A stretch of DNA of 64,000 nucleotides from Hirudinaria manillensis. Taxonomy: Eukaryota > Annelida > Clitellata > Hirudinida > Hirudinidae. Below the pieces are notes generated by a model. The model saw only the letters and a program-made list of their open reading frames with translations, made no database searches and was not told where the DNA came from. Below are positions 37,696 to 50,479 of the stretch, piece after piece (position 1 is the stretch's first letter; each line of letters starts with the position of its first letter). The stretch is from NCBI GenBank assembly GCA_034509925.1, contig CM067527.1:7000501-7064500 (forward strand), in the 5' to 3' direction. The position numbers and the translations under genes are program-made.

Positions 37696-38934
37696 ATGAA
37701 CCTCACGTATTCAGCCAGTGATACGACATTTTCGAGCAGCAGTTTTTCTATCGCAACGTCGAGTTTAGAAATCCTCGCCATCTCGCCGAGCTCCGCTTTG
37801 ATAACTACCGCTCATCGGAAGTCCAACGGTTCGATTCCTCCCAGCGGACGTTTATACGAAGAAGAGTTTCTCGAGTGGCCGTCAGTTCAAATATGTTTCA
37901 CTTTGTGTTACGTCATCTTGATAGGAGTTGCGGGGTTAGGAAATCTCTTCCTTATCATCTACGTCTGGAGATCGGCCAACTTCTCGGGCCAAAACTCTGC
38001 CAGTCCCATGTTGATCCTCAGTTTGGCAGTCTGCGACTTTATTCGCTCGGCAGTCCTTACGCCGCTCAAGTTTCACGAGTTTTTGAATCAAAAGCATGGA
38101 AGCGCCATGGACGAAATTTATTGCAAAGTTGCCATTTTCTTCGTTTGTCTGCTCGGATTTGCAGAGTTCCATTCTGTGGTGGCGATCAGTCAAGAGCGAC
38201 TGTTGCTTATCTGTTTTCCGTTCAAGGCCAGGGAGTGGTTAAGTCCGCGGAACGTTCGGCTCGCCATGGCTCTCATTTGGACGGTTTCTGGATTTTTTTC
38301 GTTGGGTTTTGTCCTATTGTTGACAAAAACCATAGATGTCACCCTGACCTCCGGCGCGACATACAATCTTTGCACCGTGTATTTTTTTGAGGAGGGAGCG
38401 AACGACTTGTCTCGAGGCTATTCGACTTTCATGTTTATTTTCTACTACATCTTGCCTGTCATGGTGGTTACCGTCAACTACTTGTTGATGTTCAAAGTTT
38501 TGGTTAAAAAATCATTCCCGTACGTGACGCAGGCGCCGACGAACAAAGAAGGTTCGTTTCGAAACGTGACACTCGACGACAACTCGGAAGGGGACTCGGG
38601 AAGGCAGCAGAGACGGGGAGAGAGTGTCATCAAGAAGGATGCCATGATCAAAGCACTGAAAGAGAGGAAGTATCTGGCCAAGATGATGATGGCCATAACT
38701 CTTTGCTTCGCCATCTTCAACAGCCCTGTTTTCTTGTCCTATCTCTACATGGGCTGGGGGTTCAAGCTTAGCAAGAATTCAGTCTTCTGGTTACTCGTCG
38801 TCAAATTCATGCCGACTGTCAGTTCGATGTTCAATCCGTTTGTATACTGCACGAGGAGGAGAACTTTGAGGAGGAACTTTCGTAATCCTTCGATCACTAA
38901 CGTGACGAAATCGAGAGAGTGTTCTCGACATTGA
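37696..38934 (+). CDS. Rhodopsin-like GPCR 2, single exon
   Basis: 412 residues from the ATG at 37696; an earlier in-frame ATG at 37624 lies before a splice-acceptor-like TTTCAG and is less likely. It is a paralogue of GPCR 1: LAVCDFIRSA, VVAISQERLLLIC, FPFKAREWLSP, CFAIFNSP and NPFVYCTRRRTLRRNF are shared or nearly so. The N-terminus is long and Ser/Thr-rich with NLT and NGS sites. DRY is again ERL. Helix 7 has a Lys (LLVVKFMPTVSS), but about four residues earlier than the retinal-binding Lys of opsins, where Thr stands. Ligand unknown. Confidence 0.9.
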   Translation: MNLTYSASDTTFSSSSFSIATSSLEILAISPSSALITTAHRKSNGSIPPSGRLYEEEFLEWPSVQICFTLCYVILIGVAGLGNLFLIIYVWRSANFSGQNSASPMLILSLAVCDFIRSAVLTPLKFHEFLNQKHGSAMDEIYCKVAIFFVCLLGFAEFHSVVAISQERLLLICFPFKAREWLSPRNVRLAMALIWTVSGFFSLGFVLLLTKTIDVTLTSGATYNLCTVYFFEEGANDLSRGYSTFMFIFYYILPVMVVTVNYLLMFKVLVKKSFPYVTQAPTNKEGSFRNVTLDDNSEGDSGRQQRRGESVIKKDAMIKALKERKYLAKMMMAITLCFAIFNSPVFLSYLYMGWGFKLSKNSVFWLLVVKFMPTVSSMFNPFVYCTRRRTLRRNFRNPSITNVTKSRECSRH

Positions 38935-39734
38935 GACCGCTGGATGGCCGGAGTTTTTGGTTCGGATCGAGCGGAAAGTTAGGAGGCAGACTGTTAGGTA
39001 GTGATAGGTATAATGTTAGGTGGACGGGTGGATGGACCCATGCAGTGGTGAATGGATGCATCGGTGGATGGATGTCCAAATGGATGGATGGACTCATGCA
39101 TTGGTGAATGGATGTCCAAATGGATGGATGGACTCATGCATTGGTGAATGGATGAATCGGTGGGTGGATGTCTATGGGTGGATGGATGGATGTGCGTACG
39201 GGTGAATAGATGTATGCATAGGATGAGAGTCGAGCAGGATAAGATGGATGATTAATCGGACCACATTAAGATCTCTTCTATTACTATGAGATTTATTTCT
39301 TCTTAGATTTCACCTCAGCAATAATGATAATAATTTATTATCAGCAAATCGTTTGTGTCCGTGTTTTACGATTAGCATTTTAGAGTTCACGTTGCGAACA
39401 AATGTGATTAAACTGTTCCAATTTGACAGATGGGACACAGTCATTGTTTCTTTTCCTTAGATTTGCGAGAATTCGTTGTTGTGCCAATAAACGTTGTGAC
39501 GTGAAATCCAATTTAAAAAATTTCTAATTATTCAGAAGTTTTAGGAAGCAGAAGTTAATAGAGGGAAACATCAAAGGGACTTATTAGACTCTTAGCACGC
39601 TCTCTGAAGATTTATTACTGTTTCCTGCTTTTAGACTTTTGTTTACATTGAAAAAATAGAGAGTTGATGAATGGATGGGTTGAAGGATGGGTGTGTGGAT
39701 GGCTAGGAGGATGGATGGACGGATGAAAAATAGA
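38935..39734. other. GGAT-rich spacer after GPCR 2
   Basis: Apart from the two GGAT-rich satellite blocks it has no recognised gene or element. Confidence 0.5.
39010..39235 (+). repeat. GGAT-based minisatellite with a 40-bp higher unit
   Basis: Imperfect TGGA/GGAT repeats. Within them GGATGTCCAAATGGATGG and the following bases through TTGGTGAATG recur with a 40-bp period (39071, 39111). A smaller block of the same kind is at 39665-39725, so the LINE entered or abuts a satellite. Confidence 0.85.
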
Positions 39735-39916
39735 AAAAGATTAAAGAACTTTTACGTGGATGGCAAAAACATACAGCACAACTCCTGAGCCAAGACCAAA
39801 GAACCCCAAGCAAAACCACCCACAAACAATTTGAATTACAATTAAAATTAATTATCACCAACTCAGCAGTCCTGGTCAACGCATGCAATTAAGATTGCAA
39901 AAAAAATAACAATGGC

Positions 39917-39959
<43 letters not shown>

Positions 39960-39997
39960 GAGAAATTTACAGAGAAATAAACAAATGCCAAATTCGA

Positions 39998-41539
39998 GTG
40001 CAAAAACCACCAGATCCCATCGAAATGGAGAAATTTTGGAAAGAAATCTTGGAAAATGACATAAATCACAATAGTCAGGCAGAATGGATTCAGAAGGAAG
40101 AAAGGTCCCACGAAAAGCTGAAGACTGAGACATGGAAAAATTTCGAAGAGTCAGAATTGAAGAAAGCAATTTCAGCTACGCAGAATTGGAAATCACCAGG
40201 GTTTGACAAAATACATAATTTCTGGGTGAAGTATTTGGGGTCTCTACATGGTCAGCTACTCAATGGGTATAATGAAATAATGAAAAACCCAGGGGATATG
40301 CCTCATTGGTTGACAAAGGGAGTCACCTTCCTGCTGCCAAAAACACAAGAAACTGACAAACCTAAAAACTACAGACCAATAACTTGTCTGCCCACCCTGT
40401 ACAAAATTCTAACCTCTTTAATAACTGATAGGATATATACCCATCTCCAAAATAATAACATTCTACAAGAGGAACAAAAAGGGTGCCAAAGAAAAAGTAG
40501 AGGCTGCAAAGATCAACTGCTCATCAGTCAGATGGTAGCCCAACATGCAAAAAAATTCAAGAAAGACTTGTGCATCGCCTGGATCGACTTCAAAAAAGCC
40601 TTTGATAGCATTCCTCACTCCCTGATCAGGCAGATTCTAGAAACTTTTAAGATTGATGATGTCACCAGAAACTTCATTGGCCAGTCAATGCTTAGGTGGA
40701 GAACCAATATGATTTTAACAGTTGGCAACGAATGCATAAAAACGGGAGAAATTTTTGTTAAGCGAGGAATATTCCAGGGGGACTCCTTGTCACCGTTATT
40801 GTTTTGCATGGCGCTGATACCATTATCAAACAATCTTAGGAGAAACGGAACGGGATATGAAATACATGACCAGCAAATAAGTCACCTGTTATACATGGAT
40901 GATCTAAAATTATTTACAACAAGTCCGGAACAGATGGAAGAAAATTTAAAAATCGTTGAGGACTTCAGTAATGACATCCGAATGGAATTTGGTATTGAAA
41001 AATGCGCCACGATAGAAATAAAACAAGGAAAGGTCATTCATGGAAGGAGCATTCAGCTCACGACCCCTCTGCAAATTAGATCACTAGAAGCTGAGGAATG
41101 TTACAGATACCTTGGGATGGATGAAGAAAATGGAATAAACGATAGATTGGTGAAGCAAAAGGCCAAAAAAGAATACTTCAGGAGAATAAGGACAATCTTG
41201 GCGACTCGACTCAACTCGCGAAATAAAATCACTGCCATCAATAGTCTGGCAATACCGGTGCTCTCCTATGGGTTTGGTATAATTCACTGGCTAAAATCGG
41301 AAATAGAAAAAATTGATAGAAAAACGAGAAAAATGTTAACGATTTACAAAATGCACCATCCAAGAGCAGACGTGCAAAGACTATATATTAAAAGAAAGAA
41401 TGGTGGAAGAGGGCTTCTAGAGATATGGTCAGTCTATCAACATGCGATGTTGGGTCTCTCGGAATATTTAGAAAGAGATAATAGTAAATTAGTTCAATTG
41501 ATCAGACTTGATGATAGCTTCAAAAAAAATACTCAGTGA
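39998..41539 (+). pseudogene. R4/Dong-like LINE reverse transcriptase
   Basis: Starts inside the element at PPDPIEMEKFWKEI. Reverse transcriptase motifs run in order: NWKSPGFDKIHNFWVK, KNYRPITCLPTLYK, AWIDFKKAFDSIPHSL, RGIFQGDSLSPLLFCM and the catalytic YMDDLKLF. The thumb follows (ECYRYLGMDEENG, LSYGFGIIHW). The frame closes within the run of A after LDDSFKK. The last bases overlap the start of the next frame, which continues the same domain. Confidence 0.85.
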
Positions 41540-42411
41540 TAAAGGAAGCTGATAAAACTCGAAATAAATACATGCTGAAGCACAACCACACGGACGTCAA
41601 AATCACAGACGAATTCAAGAAAAGAATAGAAAAAGAAAAATTGGAGGATTTAAAGAGAAAACCCTTGCACGGAAAGTTTATCAGGAACACTGAAAGGGCA
41701 GGAATGAGCAAGGAAATGACGTTTGCTTGGCTCAACAGAGGTGGATTGAAGGGAGAGACGGAGAGTTTGATAGTGGCGGCCCAAGATCAAGTACTAAAAA
41801 CAAGATATTATCAAAGGCATATTTTGAAACAGGATATTACAAGTACATGTAGAATTTGTCACAAATCAATAGAAACAATTAGTCATATCATATCCGGATG
41901 CCAAGTCTTAGCCCCAACCGAATACACCGAGAGACATAACAAGGTTGCAGCATATATCCATTGGAAAGTTTGTAAAAATTTAGACCTACAAGTTACAGAA
42001 AAATATTACCAACACTCGCCAGAACCTGTTATTAATAAAGATGAAATTACAATAATGTGGAATCAAGGAATCATAACAGACAGAAAAATTCAAGCCAATA
42101 GACCCGACATCGTATATATTGATAAGAATAAAAAGTGCTGTTTGTTAATCGAAATATCAGTGCCGGACGACGAAAATATCCTTAAGAAGATAAGTGAAAA
42201 AATTCTAAAGTACAAAGACTTGGAGATTGAAATAGCAAGAATGTGGGGTATGAAGGTCAGAACGGTGCCGGTCGTGGTGGGGTCTCTGGGGACAGTTGCG
42301 GAAGGTTTGAAGAAAGAGTTAGACAAGCTGCCAGGAGAACCAAACTACAACGAGATCCAAAAGATTGTATTGTTCGGAACAGCGCATATATTAAGAAAAA
42401 TTTTAAATTGA
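41536..42411 (+). pseudogene. R4/Dong-like LINE endonuclease end
   Basis: Continues the polymerase frame after a one-base slip. CRICHKSIETISHIISGC gives a C..C.....H....C knuckle. PDIVYID and, 10 residues on, LLIEISVP are the PD and E/K parts of a restriction-like endonuclease. The end EIQKIVLFGTAHILRKIL is conserved with the fragment at 45988-46141. Confidence 0.85.
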
Positions 42412-42610
42412 ATGTTTTTTTTGTTCTTTTTTCTGTTGGTGAACTGGAGTTTGATTTGAGTTTGATTGGAGTTGCTGATTGTTATTTGTATTTTTGTTCT
42501 TTTTTTTTGTGACATTGAATCGCGCGGAACTTGTGAACGTGGTTTCCTGAGGACTCTGGCTGAGACCTGGAACCATTGATTTTCCGGCCGCTATGGTCGA
42601 GTTTGTACAA

Positions 42611-42904
<294 letters not shown>

Positions 42905-43859
42905 AATTTTATTTTGGAACGCCCTCATCAAATGCATCGACAAAAAGTACAAGAAAAAGACCGGTGATTGGCACAAACTTTGTTCTGTTTTTGCGGAAGA
43001 AAATCTTTTAAGAGAATTTTAAGAAGATTTTTAAAGTACTTTTAAGGAGATTTTCAACATCCCGGAAATCTGAGATATGTTGATCGGGCATGCAATTGCG
43101 CGTGTGTGCGTGTGTGCTCTCCGGGCGTGCGTGACCTTATTACCTCTTTCATAAAAACTATACACCCTTTAACCCATATTTGCCCAGGGACAGTCACTGC
43201 TTCTTCCGTGGTTCATGGAAGATCATTGGAAAGTGAAAACGATGTTTAAAAACCTATTTTTAGCTGTTGTTAAAATTTGTACTCATTCAAAGTGAAGGGG
43301 ACTCTTTAAATTCAGAAAAAAATTGAAAAGATATATTTTTAGAAAAGTTGAGTTACAATTAATTAACTGAATAACTAATTAATTCATTAAATATTTAAAT
43401 TCTTTGGAACGCTATATATCATTGATAAACCATCAAAGGACTTTATTTATTTATTTAAGTTTAATTAATAATTTATGTGAAAATTATTTTTATTTATTTC
43501 TATTTTTACAAGACCGTAAATTTTGTTCATATCCCATCTAAACAAACCTATTAATCTCTGTTTAATGCTGGCGTCCGTTATTTACAAACGTGTTGATTCC
43601 TCAAAGGGATATCTGTTAACATCTTTAACAGGTCGTTATGGTAATTATAATATTTCATAATATAATGCACTTCATAATAACAATTATTCATATTTAAAAA
43701 TTAATACGTTCGTTCTCATTGTAATTTTAATTAGGACGTGAGAATGTACCGACTGGCACCAAGACTCCTGTGAACGAGTTTCATATTTTCACAACACGAT
43801 TAGCAAAAAGGAGGGAATTTCGTAGCGTTGATTCTGTGTGGTGGTACAAGCACTGAGGT

Positions 43860-43972
43860 GTTAATTGGTTTGATTGATTCGATTGATTGGTTTGATTGAT
43901 TGGTTTGATTGATCTGATTGGTTTGATTGGTTTGATTGGTTTGATTGATTTGATTGGTTTGATTGGTGAGAT
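43860..43972 (+). repeat. (TTGATTGGTT)n minisatellite
   Basis: Ten-base units TTTGATTGGT, some with GATTGATT changes, repeat about eleven times. Read on the minus strand it gives a false Pro-Ile-Lys-rich frame. Confidence 0.9.
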
Positions 43973-44552
43973 TGCCGTGTGATTGTCGCGTCTTGACGAC
44001 AAAGTTTAAATGGATTTCCGACTTTATTAAACCTGGTTTTATTTAATTTCGAAAATAAATCTAGAAAACATTTTTATTAAAATCGTGCTATTATTCCTCA
44101 TTCTAGGACGCTAAATCAACATTTAAATATAAAAAAAATGTTCACGGTTCAATGAACGAGACAATGGCAGGTGCTCGTGTTTCACGGAAAACTGAGAAGA
44201 AAGTTTGTTTACATTTTAGGATGTTTGTTTCGTATCGACTAACATTTATTTGGAAATGAAGGACATTTTTTTGCATTGTTTTAAGATTTTTTAACGTGAA
44301 AATAATCCATTTTTACGAATAATTAATGGTAATTTAAATAATATTGGAATATTATTATTAGTGGACTAATTAATAATTAGCGGCGACTTAAATAATATTC
44401 TTTAACTTAATTCTTTGAATTAATTTGAATTAATTTAAATACAGTTTTGAATTATAAAGCATTTATAGAGATAATTTTATAAAGAATTTTATTATCTAAT
44501 ATAATTGATTTGATACAATGCTTTGATGAATTGCTAATAATAATAACAACAT

Positions 44553-44715
<163 letters not shown>

Positions 44716-45584
44716 CGAGTTCATTTATTCGATTTTAAAAGAAATTTTGTTTATTGGAAACGAATATAATTAAATATTATGCTTAATATTTGTATTCATT
44801 AAAGCAAAAGCCTGCCTGGTGAATCGTAACCTCTGCTGAGATGGTGAAATTAAGTTGATGTTTTAGGTTATATTTTTAAATATTTATTCTTAAAATTTAT
44901 TTATTATTTTGAAAATTAAAATAATTTCACTCATCGCATTTTTTTTTAAATATTTGCGTTTTATGGCTTCGTAAGTTTTTTTGGAAATTTATTTTATTAT
45001 ACCGGATATCCTGTAAATAATCCAAGTCGAGATATCCATATTTGGGTCAGGTGATAAATATAAGCATAAAAACATTAATGCATAATAATATAATGTAATA
45101 ATATAATAAACATAATTATGAAATATTAAAATGTATGTAATTATGAAATAATGCTTCCATCGCATGATGTTAAACATATATAATAAAATTATGTGCTTTA
45201 AAATTGAAACCATTGATTTCAAATTTTTGAAATATTTTATCATATCCTTAAATTATAATTTCATCGATTTGCTTTTAAAATTAAATCAATTTATCATTTC
45301 ACCGAGGCAAAATCGAAACTTCTCGAACGTTTCACCTATCTGCATTGATGACGACGTATGCACAGGTATGACTTCATGACGTACGTCATGCAGGTGTCAA
45401 AGCATCAGACAGACCCGTGAAAACTGGATTTTTTAATTTTCCATTTGCAAAAATATCTATTACATTAGTTGCAATTTCTTTTATACATTAATCTAATAAT
45501 CTTTCGTTTAAAAATCGTTACTCAGTTTATCGAATATAAATTTTTTACGTTTTTTGATCTATTATGTTTATAAATTACTTATTA

Positions 45585-45698
<114 letters not shown>

Positions 45699-45954
45699 AC
45701 GTTAAATGTCAAACATCATTGTACCTGGTGCTTCTAACGATTAAAATATTTATGAAAAACAGGAGATTAAAAATCCATAACGTAATAAAATGGACATAAA
45801 ATCATGAAATCCAATATAATAACATCGACATCCGCTTTTAATTTTTAATTTTTAATTAATATATTTCAATTATTTATTACTTATTATTGCCTATTGATTA
45901 GCTCATAGCGGTGGAGATGATCGTCTGACATCGTTAATATGTAAATAATAATCA

Positions 45955-45955
<1 letters not shown>

Positions 45956-45990
<35 letters not shown>

Positions 45991-46160
45991 GTGGAACGTG
46001 AAGTACAAAGTCGTTCCGATAATTGTGGGAGCGCTCGGAACGCTAAGAAAAGACTTTACAAAGTGTGTAGAGTTGATACCAGGACGACCAAAGACTTCGG
46101 AGATTCAGAAAATCTCCTTGCTGGGCATTACGATGTTTTAAAATAATTGTTCATTTATTC
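45956..46160 (+). mobile_element. R4/Dong-like LINE 3' fragment after an AAT array
   Basis: About eleven AAT units lead directly into an open frame MWNVKYKVVPIIVGALGTL ending EIQKISLLGITMF at 46141. It aligns with MWGMKVRTVPVVVGSLGTV and EIQKIVLFGTA of the element at 39735. It is strongly 5'-truncated. The join to AAT repeats is again consistent with insertion into TAA repeats. Confidence 0.8.
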
Positions 46161-46332
46161 ATTTATTTGTTTATTCTTTCTCTCTTTTTATACATGAATA
46201 TATCATAATATTAGTTTCCTTTCTTATGCCGTCCTTGATCACCCTTTTACAATTTAGAAATAAAATCTACCTCTTGTCAGACATAAAAATTGTTTTATAA
46301 AATATATATAAAATTTTTTTAAAAATATTTTT

Positions 46333-46952
46333 ATGTCAGGAAAAGGAGTCATGACACCATTGTCTAGCCCTCTTTTCAGTCTCACAAGTGTACGAGAAAG
46401 CCCCGATGACCATGGTGCCACTGGTGGCTGCCACGAGGTATGGTTTCAAAAATTGTTTTCCGAAATTCATCAGTAAATTTTATTTATTCGTATGAAAGGA
46501 AATGCTCGCCATTTTATTGAAACTTCTTGTAAAATCAACAACAAAAAATCAACAACGTCGACGGAAATGCTTCAATTTTTTAGACTTCCTTCGGATCCTC
46601 GGAAGTAAAAATGTCGTTTTTTTCCATCGATTCCTATCGATGCTCTTGATGAAAGAGGTCAGGCATTTTCGTAATGAGGAGGTCCGGAAGCAAATACAGC
46701 GATTCGCTTCTGCGGTTTCGATTCCAAACGCAAGAAGTTATTCCTCGGCACCAAAATCTGAGAACCTAGAAGAGGTTGAGTAATAAAAAAAACATTTGCT
46801 TATTTTAAATCTATTTTTAAGTTTTTATTTCGTTTTTAATATAAAACAGAAATCACCAGAAACTGTTGGCACTTCGTAGCCAGCGTCATAAGTCGGAGGC
46901 GGAAGTGGAATGGTTGAAGGAGGCTCAGGAAAGGTTCGAAGTGAACTCTTAA
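46333..46952 (+). CDS. Small coiled-coil protein, 109 residues
   Basis: Family not recognised. Three exons with matching phases: 46333-46437 (MSGKGVMTPLSSPLFSLT, ending at a GAG/GTATGG donor), 46658-46779 (VRHFRNEEVRKQIQRFAS), 46850-46952 (NHQKLLALRSQRHKSEAE, then WLKEAQERFEVNS). The last 35 residues are charged and helical, a likely coiled coil. No signal peptide or membrane segment. Exon 2 could start earlier. The size and helix content recall small ciliary or cytoskeletal proteins, but that is a guess. Confidence 0.55.
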
Positions 46953-47247
46953 GGGGTTATTTAAAACTTTAAAAATTGTTTATAAAATATTTTAATAATT
47001 TTTAAATAATAATATTGATAATAAAGAATGATAATAAATATTAATTAAATGCGGCCAAGCAAACCGTTAGGTTCCTTGTAGTATTTTGTATAACAATCAT
47101 CATCATTATTATTAGGCAACCACTTTAAACATGCAAAGAACATTAATTTATTACTTACATTAAAAAGCATATTACACTAATTGAGTCACTTAAAACGAAT
47201 GAACTTCGGACGAAGCAAAGATGGTCAACGTCATTAATTATGCTAAT

Positions 47248-50200
47248 TTATGTTAATGATCTGCTAACATGTATCCTAATGGAGCCCACTGCTTTGCAGC
47301 CCGCCGCTTTGCAGCAAAGGGTTGCACTAAAAAAGTTCAAGATGGCGTCCAGGAAGGATGAAAATAAGAGAACGAAGCTTCCTCCGATGACCAAGTCGTA
47401 TTCAGTCAAAATGCCAACGTAGTTCGTCTGAGAAAGAAGACCATTCAAGGCATCGAAATTGCAAGATAGTAACTTCATCACAGAAAACTATTATTTTTAT
47501 TATTTTTGTTATTATTATTATTATTATTAAATTATTATTGTTATTGTTTACTATAATTGATATTAGGGTTACTGGTAAATGGTTAATTGTATTATTCATA
47601 ACTTTTAATCAAAAACAATAATGATGACAATTCTTTCTGAAATATTACTGTAATAATGATAAAAATCTTTTAAAATAACAATCAAATTAAATTTTTTAGA
47701 TTATCCGGCGATATCAGATCCAACTCATGTTGTTGTTGTTGTTAACAAAATTTCGACTTACGTTGTCAACTTCAGAACCTCGAAAGCGATTCCTTTTTGG
47801 CACGAGTGTCATCAAATCGTAAATACTGATTGCAATTGCAAAGGCTGCGCCTCCAAATGCCATTATGATCATTCCAACGACAAATCCTGACTGTCGAACA
47901 AATATTTGTTTAATAGTTAGTCATGAAATAAATTATTTACAAGCAACGTTATGTAAATGTAAGTAATTGTAATGTTTTGGTGAGTTAAGAGAATTGGTAT
48001 TTGTATCGTAATGGAACTGTTTAAAAATTATCCTTTTAGGCCTTTACAATAACATTGAATGGTTGACCAAATGGGTGTTTTACCAGTGGTTACCAGTTTT
48101 CGATACTCATCCTGTATCGCCAGGATGCGCCCTCAGGTTTAAGCGCTATACAAATGCCGAACTGATTCAGAAGTGCTTTCATATCTTTATGCAGGGTCTC
48201 AGAAGGGCTTTTTGCCAACCAGTCACAAAGAATTTTTATGAAAGATGAATTGATTCATGACTTTACGTGTAATGAGAGCCATTTGTGAGAATTATCTATA
48301 ACTTCATCGTAGAGTGAATGTCACTAAGAATAGGAGTTGACGATATTATTCACCATTTATCAAAATAAATCATTAAAATATAAAAATTTCCAAACATATT
48401 CATAACAATAACTTTAATTGAATTAATGAGCTTCTGTTAAATGTTTTAATATTACCTTACAGTTTTCAATTTTCTCAACGTGAATTCCCATCAATCCGGC
48501 AATGAAGAACTTGAATTTGAATAAAATATTAATTTAATAAATAAATAACAGATACATTTAATAATAGTAATAATAATAATAATAATAATCATAATAATAA
48601 TCATAGTCATAATATCATTAAATACAATGATCGAAAATGAAACTAAATTCAATGAATATTTCCTGTTTAATAAATGACGCTGTCTCGCGTAAATACGTGT
48701 TTATTTCTAATAATTTACGAATAATTTGATTACAAATATTTCCATCTATTTAAGAAAAAAAAATCCATGGAACCTACAAGCGCTCCACTCCAAATGCCGT
48801 AACCAAGGATGAACTTCATGTCAGCAGTGACATAAGAATGGAAGATTATCAACACGCTGTTGATGATGACGCAGACGAATCCAACGATTGCTTGTGTCAC
48901 TCCCAAACCTTTGGCCGTTTTTCGATTGAACCTACTTTTAAAACTCTCTTCATTGTTTGCAAGCCGACTACCCTGGGAGCCATCACAAGAGGAGGAAACT
49001 TTTAAAAAATATTTATTTTTATAAATAATAGTTTTAATCGTTTTAGTCTTCGTTTTGACTGACCAATTTTTTCGAAGTTCATGACTTTGGAAGAAAGGGA
49101 ACAACTGATTGAGGAAAGTAAAGCCTCAATCAAAGCCAATATGGCGATGCCGGAAGTGATTGCAATGCGGGCATCGAATTCCCTCAGTGAATAATCGTTA
49201 AATCTCTTGCAAAAAAAAAACAACAAAAATTTACTTAAAATAAAATAAATGTTTCACAAAGTGATCTAAGGATTCCTCAACAAGCACATTAGGCAGGTAC
49301 AGAGTATAACTTACTAATATTACTGACGAATTAGAATCCTCCGAAGACACAAAGTTGGGTCGTTTGAACAATTGTTCGGTTAAATCCATGGCACTCAAGG
49401 CAAACACGAGAGCAGATGAACAGGCAGCTACGACTGAGGAATTCAAGGTGGCACCCAACTAGTACAAGAAAATAGACTGTTACGTGTACAATTTTAGAAA
49501 TAGATTTATCATGATAAATGATTGCTTGGTTTTATCAAATGTTTTATGCATATTCAGGAAGTGATTTTTAATGTTTAATAACAATAATAATCTACTAACC
49601 AGTGATAGTTTGCTGCTCGGCTTTCTATCGACCACACACACTCCGAATAGTCCAGCGATAAAGAACTTAAATAAATTTATTTTATTCACGATAAATTTTT
49701 ATTTAAAAAACAAAGCGAAGGAATTACTTAGAGAAATGACAAATTTTCTGTTTTTTACTTTGTTCCCAGTAATCATAAAATGAACCTATTAAATCGGTAT
49801 AACCTCAAAAAGTATTTAAGTTATATAGTTATATTTATCTAATAAATTAGTTTATATATCTACTAAATTTTAAAAAAATATAACTATATATATCTAATAT
49901 ATATAAAGCTTTTTAACTGTTTTCATTTTTTTACGTGACAAAACAGTGCGAAAGTCACATCAATAATTTGATATTTGGTATCAATAATAAGTTATAATAG
50001 CAATGTTTATTAACAATAGTAATCCTTAGTCTTACTTCCTAGTAACCACATTTACTTAAGGTTTACTTAGGCTTTAAGAATATGCTGAAACCTATTTTGT
50101 ATTCCTCTAATGTATCTGAATGGATGGTTTCGTTATCTAATTAATTTCATGGGGAAATTAATAATAACACACAAGCACCGTAAAGTAATTTTTTTTTATT

Positions 50201-50479
50201 TCACAAAGTTTTTCTACGATACTATACTAGTAATAATTATGAAGTAATTAAAACACTCACAAACAGTCCTCCCCAGATGCCATATCCGATGAGAGTCAGA
50301 AAGGAATAACTGAAGAAGATCAAAACACTGTTGGCGGTAATGCAAACGATTCCAAGCATCATCTCTACAATACCCAGGCCTTTCAGTGCACCGAGTTTGG
50401 ATTTCATTAGGTGAGAAGATTCATCCCTCTGGGTAATGGTGGTGTCGTAAGCGCCCGAATCCAGGTCAGGCTGGGACAT
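47248..50479 (-). CDS. Double CD20/MS4A-like membrane protein (eight helices)
   Basis: Eight exons with agreeing phases, 384 residues: 50261-50479, 49600-49665, 49315-49458, 49064-49205, 48778-48998, 48456-48509, 47762-47890, 47248-47427. Exons 1-4 form one four-helix module (KGLGIVEMMLGIVCITANSV; IGYGIWGGLF with FFIAGLFGVCVV; SSVVAACSSALVFALSAM; ITSGIAILALIEALLSSI). Exons 5-8 repeat it (KGLGVTQAIVGFVCVIINSV; GYGIWSGAL with FFIAGLMGIHVEK; FVVGMIIMAFGGAAFAIAI; VIGGSFVLLFSSFLDAIL). The modules join across a 65-nt intron (49063-48999). If that intron is not spliced, exon 4 stops at 49002 and two separate genes would be read. CD20-like proteins are plasma or organelle membrane proteins linked to signalling. 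Confidence 0.7.

Noticed and set aside
37696-38934. Opsin identity for GPCR 2
   Set aside because: The helix 7 Lys is not at the retinal site relative to NPxxY and DRY is replaced by ERL.
39010-39235. CRISPR-like array
   Set aside because: Units are imperfect GGAT repeats with no spacers, in an animal genome.
43781-44002. Pro-Ile-Lys repeat protein on the minus strand
   Set aside because: Translation of a ten-base minisatellite.
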